The position numbers and the translations under genes are program-made. The notes beneath the pieces are model-generated. The model did no database searches, had not been told where the DNA came from, and was given only the letters and a program-made list of their open reading frames with translations. A stretch of DNA of 64,000 bases from UBA5429 sp942493315 (GTDB lineage Bacteria; Bacteroidota; Bacteroidia; Bacteroidales; WCHB1-69). How positions within the stretch are numbered: the stretch's first letter is position 1; each line of letters starts with the position of its first letter. The stretch spans positions 2,232,001-2,296,000 of the forward strand of contig OW818690.1 of assembly GCA_942493315.1 (NCBI GenBank). The letters are read 5' to 3'. Positions 42,318-50,379 of this stretch are shown here, one piece after another.

Positions 42318-44648
42318 ATGAAAATTAAAAAGAGCTATAAGATATTTAAAATCACAATTTTAAGTCTTTTGTTATTCGGTTCAGGTACCATCACTTTTGC
42401 ACAGGTTGACTCCCTTTTTTGGTTTGCTCCTCCTGAGGTGAGTTCCGGAAATGGGGCGGAGGATGCTCCTGTTTACCTTTGGATCTCTTCATTATCTCAG
42501 CCTGTAGTTGTTACCATAAGTCAACCGGCGAACACTTTGTTTGTTCCCATTGTAGTTTCTCTGGCTCCCAATTCTACCCAACAAATTGATCTAACCGATC
42601 GACTTGGATACTTAGAAACCCAACCTGCTAATACTATTAAAACTACAGGTTTGAAAATTAAATCAACCCATTTGATCAGAGCCTATTATGAAGTAAAAAG
42701 TACAGAATCAAATTCTGAAATATTTGTACTAAAAGGGAGTTATGGTCTGGGAAACGCTTTTTTTGTTCCGATGCAAAACTTTTTGTCTAATACTGTGGAT
42801 ACTTCTGTAACACCACAACCCACCTCCTCATTCGATATAGTTGCATCCCAAAATAATACATCAATCACTATTTTACCTGCTTCCAATATTGTGGGACACT
42901 TGGCTAATAGTCCGTTTATTGTTACCTTAAATGCCGGACAAACCTATTCCGCAGCAGCAACCGGTGTCCTGGGAATCCAACATTTGCAAGGCTCCATGAT
43001 CACCTCTTCAAAACCGGTTGCAGTTACTATAAAAGATGATCGAATTAATGCATCTGTTTACGGATCTTGTACTGATTTAGCGGGTGATCAATTGCTCTCA
43101 ACCAAAAATATTGGGACCAAATATGCTGTGGTTAAAGGTAATTTGAATGCTCCTTATGATAAAGTGATCATTTTAGGGAGTGAGAACTCAACTTTTCTCT
43201 ACATCAACGGAACTTTTGTTACAAATCTCAATAAAAGAGAAACCTATATACACAATTTTGATCAAAACCAAATTTTATATATTGAATCATCTGAACCGGT
43301 TTATGTTTTGCATTTTACCGGGCATGGATGTGAATTATCCTATTCCATTGTAAGTCCATTAAATTGTATTGGAACCCAATCGATCACATTTACTAAAGAA
43401 ACTTCTAATCCATTAACACTTATGCTTATTTCTGATGTCGGAGGAGCTGCAAACTTTAGAGTGAATGGAAATACTGGTGTGATTACCAATTCTCAATTTC
43501 AATATGTTCCGGCTACCAATAATGAGTGGAAATATGCCAAAATTACTTTGGAAACAACACAATTTCCTCAAAATTCAACTATTACCATTTCAAATCCGTT
43601 AAATAAGTTTCAAATGGCAATACTAGAGTACGATAATCTTCATGCAAAATATCTAAGTTTTAGTGATGTTGCTTTCATAAAATATGCCATCAAAGAAGCT
43701 CCGGAAATCTATTGTGTAGGAGATACCATCTCTTTAAGTGTCAATCCGATAGCTAATGCATCCTATACCTGGAATGGACCGAACCAATTTACTTCTGATG
43801 GAGATGATTTATTGATTCTAAACGCTGAACATATTAATTCAGGAAATTATATCATGTCAGGGAGTGCCGGAATTTGTCAAATCCATTCAGATACGATTCA
43901 TATTCAGGTTGTTGAACCCATGCAGGTTGAAGTGTTCCCCTCTGCAACAACCATCTGTGAGTTTGATTCATTGGTGTTAACAGGTTCAGGATGTGTTGAT
44001 TATGAATGGTCAACCGGTGCTCAAACAGAAACAATTAAGCTTCAACCTTTAGAGTCTACAGACTTTATCTTGAAAGGGATTGATATCAACGGTTGTAAAT
44101 CCAATGATACCATTCATATTACTGTAAAACCAACACCCTATATTGATATTAATCCTAATCCAACAACCATTAATGTAGGGGAAACTGTGTATTTACATGT
44201 GTCATCACAACTACCCGGTACGGATTATTTATGGGAAAATGGATCCATTGCAACATCGATCATGGTAACTCCTCCATTTTCTACAATCATTGATGTTTCC
44301 GGAGTTTACGACGGATGTAAATCGAATGGATCCGCATATATCTATGTAGTTGATCCCATTGAACCCGATTACACTTTTTATATTCCCAACACTTTTTCGC
44401 CCAATGGAGATGGATTGAACGATCTTTTTATTCCCAGATTAATAGATGCCAAAATTGTCTCGATTTCTATTTTTAACCGATGGAACAGTTTGGTGTTTTA
44501 CACCGAGAACCCTAATATTGAATGGGATGGTTCCTCCAATGGAGCTCCTTGCTTACCGGGTGTATATGCCTATAAAATATTCTACAAAAAAGAGGGTTCA
44601 GAATCACTCAAACAACTCTTAGGACATGTTTCCATCATTCGGGATTGA
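42318..44648 (+). CDS. IgGFc-binding-like surface protein with gliding C-terminal sorting domain
   Basis: The product (776 residues from the ATG) has a signal peptide (hydrophobic stretch to ITFAQ) and an IgGFc-binding-protein N-terminal-like region, recognisable by AYYEVKSTESNSEIFVLKGSYGLGNAFFVPMQNF, SFDIVASQNNTSITILPA and GQTYSAAATGVLGIQHLQGSMITSSKPVAVTIKDD. Two Ig-like segments (YCVGDTISLSVNP and ICEFDSLVLTG) follow, then a gliding-motility C-terminal domain (FYIPNTFSPNGDGLNDLFIP onward). T9SS export to the surface is expected; the ligand is unknown. The product is clearly homologous to those of the genes at 47587 and 50380. The start was chosen from the -7 box position. Confidence 0.85.
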   Translation: MKIKKSYKIFKITILSLLLFGSGTITFAQVDSLFWFAPPEVSSGNGAEDAPVYLWISSLSQPVVVTISQPANTLFVPIVVSLAPNSTQQIDLTDRLGYLETQPANTIKTTGLKIKSTHLIRAYYEVKSTESNSEIFVLKGSYGLGNAFFVPMQNFLSNTVDTSVTPQPTSSFDIVASQNNTSITILPASNIVGHLANSPFIVTLNAGQTYSAAATGVLGIQHLQGSMITSSKPVAVTIKDDRINASVYGSCTDLAGDQLLSTKNIGTKYAVVKGNLNAPYDKVIILGSENSTFLYINGTFVTNLNKRETYIHNFDQNQILYIESSEPVYVLHFTGHGCELSYSIVSPLNCIGTQSITFTKETSNPLTLMLISDVGGAANFRVNGNTGVITNSQFQYVPATNNEWKYAKITLETTQFPQNSTITISNPLNKFQMAILEYDNLHAKYLSFSDVAFIKYAIKEAPEIYCVGDTISLSVNPIANASYTWNGPNQFTSDGDDLLILNAEHINSGNYIMSGSAGICQIHSDTIHIQVVEPMQVEVFPSATTICEFDSLVLTGSGCVDYEWSTGAQTETIKLQPLESTDFILKGIDINGCKSNDTIHITVKPTPYIDINPNPTTINVGETVYLHVSSQLPGTDYLWENGSIATSIMVTPPFSTIIDVSGVYDGCKSNGSAYIYVVDPIEPDYTFYIPNTFSPNGDGLNDLFIPRLIDAKIVSISIFNRWNSLVFYTENPNIEWDGSSNGAPCLPGVYAYKIFYKKEGSESLKQLLGHVSIIRD

Positions 44649-44659
44649 TCATAAACATT

Positions 44660-45412
44660 TTAGTTAGCTATACACCTTACTGAATAACCAGTGTCTTTTC
44701 TATTTGAAAAAGTTGAAAATGATTCTCTGTTGAACACCAATTTTTTAATCATAGCTGATCCATTAATTACAGGATCAAGGCACCAGAAGTATCCAATATT
44801 CCCTAAGTCAAAAAATGTAAATTGAACAGGATCTCTGTTTCCTCCAGGTAATCCGTTAAACTCAGATAAGTTGTCAGCACTCGTGTTGGGAGCATTCCAA
44901 TGCAAAAATCCGATCTCCTTCAGTTTTTTTCCACTGAGTGAATCTCCACCTAAATAGTTACTTAGTGTATCATATTCAGCTTTGGAGGGTAAATGCCAGC
45001 CGGGAGGACATGAAATGGTGGCAGCACTATGGTTGTATAAAACGCCATAAGCATCATAACTACAACTGGCTTTTGCCTGAATGGGATCAGAACCCCAGTA
45101 GTTACTCACATAGTAGTGTGGATCTGTTCCTGATCCATTACTGGGAGGGTTGACTGCAGGAAGATATTTGAGGTTTTCGGCCATCCACAATTGATTGCCA
45201 ATGATGATGGTAGGATATAGGGTACTATCGCGGATATCCAAAAATGAACCGTGTGGATCGATAGTTGGGCGATAGAAAACCATACTATCAATTTCTGATA
45301 GCGGTTTTTGGTAAACAATCATCCCATGTCGCATTAAAAAAACAGTGTCATTTTGAGCAAATCCGGAAAGAGAGATAATTGATAGTAGTAGAGGTAATAA
45401 TAGTTTTTTCAT
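44660..45412 (-). CDS. FISUMP-domain secreted protein
   Basis: The 250-residue protein has a signal peptide ending GFAQ at about residue 20, a short strand unit (TVFLMRHGMIVYQKPLSEIDSMVFYRP), then a FISUMP domain (Fibrobacter succinogenes major paralogous domain). The domain is visible as IIGNQLWMAENLKYLP, YGVLYNHSAATISCPPGWHLPSKAEY and the end DTGYSVRCIAN. The family is secreted and of unknown role. It lies 11 bases after a small T9SS type A protein gene and is probably co-transcribed with it. Confidence 0.87.
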   Translation of the reverse strand: MKKLLLPLLLSIISLSGFAQNDTVFLMRHGMIVYQKPLSEIDSMVFYRPTIDPHGSFLDIRDSTLYPTIIIGNQLWMAENLKYLPAVNPPSNGSGTDPHYYVSNYWGSDPIQAKASCSYDAYGVLYNHSAATISCPPGWHLPSKAEYDTLSNYLGGDSLSGKKLKEIGFLHWNAPNTSADNLSEFNGLPGGNRDPVQFTFFDLGNIGYFWCLDPVINGSAMIKKLVFNRESFSTFSNRKDTGYSVRCIAN

Positions 45413-45423
45413 GATGATTATTT

Positions 45424-45930
45424 TTATTGTTTAACAAATTGAATAGCCCCGGAGCGATTAGTTCCACGAATTCTGCAAATATAGATTCCCTGCGCCAGAG
45501 AGGAAACATTGATTTCTGTTCTACTTTCCCCGGAGTTGACCTGTTGTGATAAGAACAATTGCCCTTCCATCCCAACAATTTCGAGGATCATATTGCCACG
45601 GGAATTGGCATCAAACTCTACTGTTAGGATGTTGGTAGCCGGGTTGGGATACACGCGCAGGTTTTCCCGGGTGGAGGAGCGGGATTGACTAACGGTTCCA
45701 TATTCAAACCGGATCGAGGAGATGGTGTCGATGGGAAATGAAGCATTCGTTTGAGCTGAAGAGTGTATGCTCAAAGTTCCATTTTGAAAAACAAAAGCTT
45801 CAATAGTAGCAATGGAGTAGGGGATTTGCGAGCCATTCTGAAGATGGATCACTGCGTTGTGGGTTTGTGCATTCAGGGCACTTAAACTCCCGAAAAGGAG
45901 TAGTTCAAGTATAAGCCATTTTCTTTTCAT
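45424..45930 (-). CDS. Small secreted protein with T9SS type A sorting domain
   Basis: The product (168 residues from the ATG at 45930) has a signal peptide (MKRKWLILELLLFGSLSALNAQ), a strand unit (IPYSIATIEAFVFQNGTLSIH, then IDTISSIRFEYG) and a C-terminal type A sorting domain (LRVYPNPATNILTVEF to GAIQFVKQ). A longer frame would add 22 residues, but that part lacks signal peptide character. The mature central part is barely 60 residues, so the protein is almost all sorting domain. It is the first gene of a pair with the FISUMP gene. Confidence 0.8.
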   Translation of the reverse strand: MKRKWLILELLLFGSLSALNAQTHNAVIHLQNGSQIPYSIATIEAFVFQNGTLSIHSSAQTNASFPIDTISSIRFEYGTVSQSRSSTRENLRVYPNPATNILTVEFDANSRGNMILEIVGMEGQLFLSQQVNSGESRTEINVSSLAQGIYICRIRGTNRSGAIQFVKQ

Positions 45931-46073
45931 AAGTTGAGTTTTTTTAGATGTTAGAGTTTTACTATTCAAATCAGGCCTTGACGTATAGTGACACAAAAAT
46001 GAATGTTTATTTTGGTCTAAAAAACATTTTTGAAAGAAAATCTTTTCTCTTTGAGAATCAATATCATAACATC

Positions 46074-46109
46074 AAAAAAGAGCGGTTATTTGTAAAAAAC
46101 AACCGCTCT
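46074..46109 (-). terminator. Rho-independent terminator for the T9SS type A gene at 46132
   Basis: On the minus strand AGAGCGGTT (46101-46109) pairs perfectly with its complement at 46079-46087 and is followed by a T run (46074-46079 region), about 20 bases after the stop codon at 46132. Confidence 0.88.
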
Positions 46110-46131
46110 GAAATGAAGGTAATGTTAAAAA

Positions 46132-46629
46132 TTATTGTTTGATAAACTTTGTTGTTGAGATTTTAGTTCCATTATTGATTTTACAAAGATAAACTCCACT
46201 TGCAAAATTGGAAACTTGAATGGAATGATCTTCAGATGTTAATTCAACATTTTCATGATGAATAAGTCGCCCTTCCAAAGTATAAATTTCAATAGTGCAA
46301 GATTGTGGATCTGAACTATTTGTTCGAATATTGAGTTGATCAGATACTGGATTCGGATACAGAGTGACTCTATTTTGATCGTCGAAAGCAACAATACCCA
46401 CATTATAATTGATAAATGCAATAAATCTTACATCATCAAAATTATAGGTGTTTGATCCGGAATTAGTTATAACTTCAACATTGCCATTAGGAAATGTTAT
46501 TTTTTGAACATTTTGTATAGAGTATGTATCTTGAGTGCCATTAATTGTACGAACATACATGTTTTGAGCTAAAGCTCCAATTGAAATATATAACAGTATG
46601 ATTATTAATATGTAATGTTTGTTTTTCAT
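46132..46629 (-). CDS. Small secreted protein with T9SS type A sorting domain
   Basis: The 165-residue protein has a signal peptide (MKNKHYILIIILLYISIGALAQ), a strand unit (QDTYSIQNVQKITFPNGNVEV, then YNFDDVRFIAFI) and a type A sorting domain (VTLYPNPVSDQLNIRT to STTKFIKQ). It resembles the gene at 45424 in size and plan and again sits beside a FISUMP gene, this time downstream of it by 38 bases. A terminator follows. Confidence 0.82.
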   Translation of the reverse strand: MKNKHYILIIILLYISIGALAQNMYVRTINGTQDTYSIQNVQKITFPNGNVEVITNSGSNTYNFDDVRFIAFINYNVGIVAFDDQNRVTLYPNPVSDQLNIRTNSSDPQSCTIEIYTLEGRLIHHENVELTSEDHSIQVSNFASGVYLCKINNGTKISTTKFIKQ

Positions 46630-46667
46630 TGTATTATCATTTATTTATATTTTTTTTTAAAAACGAT

Positions 46668-47417
46668 TTAGTCCATTATACATCTGATAGACAATGCATA
46701 ATCTCTGAAATGGTGTCCAATACTAAAACTTTCAAGATTACAAACAATACCTACACCCAAAGAAGCGTCAATATTATAAATTGTGGATGTCCACAAATAA
46801 CAATAGGAACCGGCAAGATTAAATGTTCCTCCAACCATTCTGGAACTTCCCGGCAAAGCAGTGAATCCAATTTGGTCAGTTGCTCCTGTATTTGGACTTA
46901 ACCAATGGTCATATCCAACTTCTTTTAATTTGCCTCCTGCTACAGATGAACCTCCTACAAAAGTAGCTAAATTGGTGTACTCAGCATCAGTGGGAAGATG
47001 CCAACCCGGAGGACAAGCGGTTAGGGCAGCCGGAAAGTTATACAAAACACCATAAGTTTCGTAATAAGAAGTAGCTTTTGCTGCTGTTGTATCAGTTCCA
47101 TTGTATTGATAAACATAGTAAAATGGATTTTCTCTTGATCCAACAGAAGGCCCATTTACTGAAGGTAAGTATGCTAAGTTTTCTGCCATCCAGATTTGAT
47201 TTCCTACCGCCATTATTCTGTAAGAATGATTGTCTCTTGGATCAATCATGGTGCTGTAATAATTCTGAGGTCTTTGAAAAGTGATACTATCAATAATATT
47301 GACAGGATACTGAGATACAACTAATCCATTTCTAATAATATACAATGTATCGTTTTGGGAATAGATCATATTGCTCATTGCAATAAGGAAACATAAAATA
47401 GATAAAATTTTTTTCAT
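46668..47417 (-). CDS. FISUMP-domain secreted protein, second copy
   Basis: The 249-residue protein has a signal peptide (MKKILSILCFLIAMSNMIYSQ), the strand unit TLYIIRNGLVVSQYPVNIIDSITFQRP and a FISUMP domain (AVGNQIWMAENLAYLP, YGVLYNFPAALTACPPGWHLPTDAEY, end YALSIRCIMD). It shares plan and many residues with the gene at 44660. A TATATTTG box upstream (47498-47505) is divergent from the promoter of the next surface protein gene. Confidence 0.87.
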   Translation of the reverse strand: MKKILSILCFLIAMSNMIYSQNDTLYIIRNGLVVSQYPVNIIDSITFQRPQNYYSTMIDPRDNHSYRIMAVGNQIWMAENLAYLPSVNGPSVGSRENPFYYVYQYNGTDTTAAKATSYYETYGVLYNFPAALTACPPGWHLPTDAEYTNLATFVGGSSVAGGKLKEVGYDHWLSPNTGATDQIGFTALPGSSRMVGGTFNLAGSYCYLWTSTIYNIDASLGVGIVCNLESFSIGHHFRDYALSIRCIMD

Positions 47418-47497
47418 AAAAAAATAGTTTATAAATACATAACAAATCTCTCAAAAAAAAACTTTTCCTTTTTTGTCCCACTAAAAGAAAATTTTGG

Positions 47498-47505
47498 CAA
47501 ATATA
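47498..47505 (-). promoter_or_regulatory. -7 box (TATATTTG) for the FISUMP/T9SS-A pair
   Basis: Exact minus-strand match about 80 bases before the ATG at 47417. Confidence 0.65.
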
Positions 47506-47541
47506 AAAAAAATCTTACAATATTCAAATTAAAAAAATAAT

Positions 47542-47549
47542 TATCTTTG
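47542..47549 (+). promoter_or_regulatory. -7 box (TATCTTTG) for the IgGFc-binding-like gene pair
   Basis: Exact match 37 bases before the ATG at 47587. Confidence 0.72.
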
Positions 47550-47586
47550 CATTTGTATAGAATGATCCGGGAACTGAAAGACTAAC

Positions 47587-50367
47587 ATGAAAAATTTTTT
47601 TAAAATTGTTTTTTTTCTTATTGTAATGGCTTCAAATTCAGCACTATTTGCCCAATTTGATACCCTATTTTGGTTTGCTGCTCCGGAAGTGGCTCAAGCG
47701 GATCGGAATTTTGACAGACCTATATATATATGGTTGTCTTCATCAAATGCTCCGAGTCAAGTTACTATTACTCAACCAGCTAATAGTAGTTTTGCTCCTA
47801 TTGTTGTAAATTTAGCAGCAAATTCAACTCAATTTGTGAATCTTACACCCTGGATCGATCAAATTGAAACAAAACCGGCGAATCAGGTGTTAAACTATGG
47901 AATAAAAGTGTCAGCGACAAATCCGGTGAATGCCTATTACGAAATATTGAGCCTGCAATGTATGTGCAGTCCCGAAATATATGTGTTAAAAGGGAGAAAT
48001 AGTTTGGGTACTCAATTTATGATCCCTATTCAAAACTTTCTAAACAATGCCAATGATGCATCTTATACACCAACTCCGTATAGCTCTTTTGTGATTGTTG
48101 CAACTGAAAACAACACAAATGTGACCATAACAACCTCAGCTGACGTTGTTGGACATAATTCCAATACACCCTATACAATCACCTTAAATGAAGGTCAAAC
48201 CTATTCTGCAACAGCAACCAGTCAATTATCAACACAACATTTGAATGGCTCTGTTGTTACTTCTGATAAACCAATAGCCATAACTATCAATGATGATTTG
48301 ATATATGGTGGAACTTATGGTACTTGCGCTGATGTTGCCGGTGACCAAATTATTCCGGTCAATATTTTAGGAACCAAATTCATTGTTGTTAGAGGTTTTC
48401 TAACAATTCCTTATGATAAAGTATTTATTTTAGCTACTCAAAATAATACTACTGTTCAAGTAAATGGTACTACTTTGACCACAATAAATAGTGGTCAAAC
48501 TTATATGTACAGCATGAATTTAGCAGATGCCGTTTACATTGAAACATCTCATCCTGTTTATACTCTGCAATTGTCAGGCTTTGGTTGCGAAATAGGAAAT
48601 TGTCTAGTACCTCAAATTGAATGTAGTGGATCCCATTCAGTTACTTTTACAAGATCTACAAACGATCCTTTACATTTAATGCTCATTGTTCCTACAGGAG
48701 GGGAAACAAATTTTCAAGTCAATGGGAACCCCACTTTAATTAATGCACCTCAATTTTCGTTTGTTCCCGGAACAAACAACACATGGAAATATGCTAAAAT
48801 AACTTTTTCTACATCTCAAATTCCTTCCGGTGTTTCAACCACAATTACAAATAGTCTTGAGAGATTTCACCTCGGCTTTATTCATGGAACACCCAATAAT
48901 GGTTGCCGTTTCGGCTTTTTTTCAGATTTTGGTAAATATAAATATGAAATCACTGCAAACGGAACCCATTTTTGTGTCGGTGATACCCTACAACTAACTA
49001 CAAATGGTTTTCCCGGAGCTACTTATAATTGGACAGGACCAAACGGTTTTTCTTCCACATCTCAATCTTTTCAAATCAATAGTTTAAATTTTTCAAATCA
49101 AGGATTGTACATTGTTAATGGAACTGTGGAAAGTTGTATTGTGGAACCTGATTCCATTTATATTCAGGTAGATACAACTTTTTATGCTTCCATTTTTTCA
49201 AATGACACCATTTTATGTGTCGGTGATACATTGATTTTATATACGAATCTAAATTTCGAACTTAATTTTGATTGGCATACTCCTTTTCAAATTGTTTCCA
49301 ATCAAGATTCGCTACAATTGCCAAACATTCAGTTGAATGATCAGGGAATGTATTCAATTGAAGGGATGGCGAATAACTGCTCCATCATTTCTGATTCTGT
49401 AATGATTCAGGTTCAACAACCTCCAGATATCCAAATTTTTGCTGATGATACGCTATTTTGTGATGGTGATTCTATGAGTTTATCAAGTACTTACAATCCT
49501 AATGTTCAATATTTCTGGACAGGTCCTGTGGGTTTTACATCTCAGAATCAAAATATTCATTTTGACCAGATTCATGTTCAGCAATCCGGAATTTATATTT
49601 TAAATGCTCAAGATGGTGTTTGCAGCATCTTTCCTGATTCCATTGAAATCACAGTTCATCCAACTCCAGATATTGTATTAAATCCTTTTCCTAACCATAT
49701 TTGCTTAGGAGATTCTGTTTTTTTAGAGTTTCAAGGTGCAGATCTGTATGTTTATTTGAATGATACATTGAATCAAATCTGGCTCTATCCGACTGAAAAT
49801 CTTAATTTTACAATTTGGGGAACTAACTCTTTTGGTTGTACTGATACATTCACTTCTTCCATTTTTGTTCATCCTATACCGGAAGCAGATTTTTATACCA
49901 TTCCGGATACTACAATTATCTATTACCCCTATTTTGATTTCTATTCCAATTCAAATACTCAGTACTGGAACTGGAACTTTGGAGATGGACAATCTACCCA
50001 TAATGCTCCTCCTATTCATCATGAATATGAGATGATTGACACCACTTATCTGGTTCAGTTGATTGTGAAAAATGATATCGGATGTGCTGATACGATAACT
50101 AAGATATTGGTTGTAAATGATTTACCGTTGATTTTCCCCAATGTAATTACCCCCAATTCAGACGGAATGAACGATTTTTTTGTGATTGTCAATGGAGATC
50201 GGATAGAAAATCAGGTTTATATTTATGATCGATGGGGTAAACTCATTTATCAGAAAGAAAATTATAAGAATGATTGGAATGGAGAGGGGTTTCCTTCAGG
50301 TACCTACTATTATGTTTTTGATTATTTTAATAAGACATTTCATAGCACATTAACTATTCTAAAATAA
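47587..50367 (+). CDS. IgGFc-binding-like surface protein with Ig-like, PKD and gliding C-terminal domains
   Basis: The 926-residue protein has a signal peptide (MKNFFKIVFFLIVMASNSALFAQ) and the N-terminal region shared with its two paralogues (FDTLFWFAAPEVAQADRNFD, YYEILSLQCMCSPEIYVLKG, SFVIVATENNTNVTITTSAD). Three Ig-like units of the form CVGDTLxLxxN...YxWTGPxGF...GLYIVNG follow, then a PKD domain (YWNWNFGDGQST) and a gliding-type C-terminus (IFPNVITPNSDGMNDFFVI). The final module is somewhat divergent (YYYVFDYFNKTFHSTLTILK). It is about 150 residues longer than the next gene through an extra Ig-like unit and the PKD. The two are separated by 12 bases. Confidence 0.86.
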   Translation: MKNFFKIVFFLIVMASNSALFAQFDTLFWFAAPEVAQADRNFDRPIYIWLSSSNAPSQVTITQPANSSFAPIVVNLAANSTQFVNLTPWIDQIETKPANQVLNYGIKVSATNPVNAYYEILSLQCMCSPEIYVLKGRNSLGTQFMIPIQNFLNNANDASYTPTPYSSFVIVATENNTNVTITTSADVVGHNSNTPYTITLNEGQTYSATATSQLSTQHLNGSVVTSDKPIAITINDDLIYGGTYGTCADVAGDQIIPVNILGTKFIVVRGFLTIPYDKVFILATQNNTTVQVNGTTLTTINSGQTYMYSMNLADAVYIETSHPVYTLQLSGFGCEIGNCLVPQIECSGSHSVTFTRSTNDPLHLMLIVPTGGETNFQVNGNPTLINAPQFSFVPGTNNTWKYAKITFSTSQIPSGVSTTITNSLERFHLGFIHGTPNNGCRFGFFSDFGKYKYEITANGTHFCVGDTLQLTTNGFPGATYNWTGPNGFSSTSQSFQINSLNFSNQGLYIVNGTVESCIVEPDSIYIQVDTTFYASIFSNDTILCVGDTLILYTNLNFELNFDWHTPFQIVSNQDSLQLPNIQLNDQGMYSIEGMANNCSIISDSVMIQVQQPPDIQIFADDTLFCDGDSMSLSSTYNPNVQYFWTGPVGFTSQNQNIHFDQIHVQQSGIYILNAQDGVCSIFPDSIEITVHPTPDIVLNPFPNHICLGDSVFLEFQGADLYVYLNDTLNQIWLYPTENLNFTIWGTNSFGCTDTFTSSIFVHPIPEADFYTIPDTTIIYYPYFDFYSNSNTQYWNWNFGDGQSTHNAPPIHHEYEMIDTTYLVQLIVKNDIGCADTITKILVVNDLPLIFPNVITPNSDGMNDFFVIVNGDRIENQVYIYDRWGKLIYQKENYKNDWNGEGFPSGTYYYVFDYFNKTFHSTLTILK

Positions 50368-50379
50368 ATAGAGCCCCAC

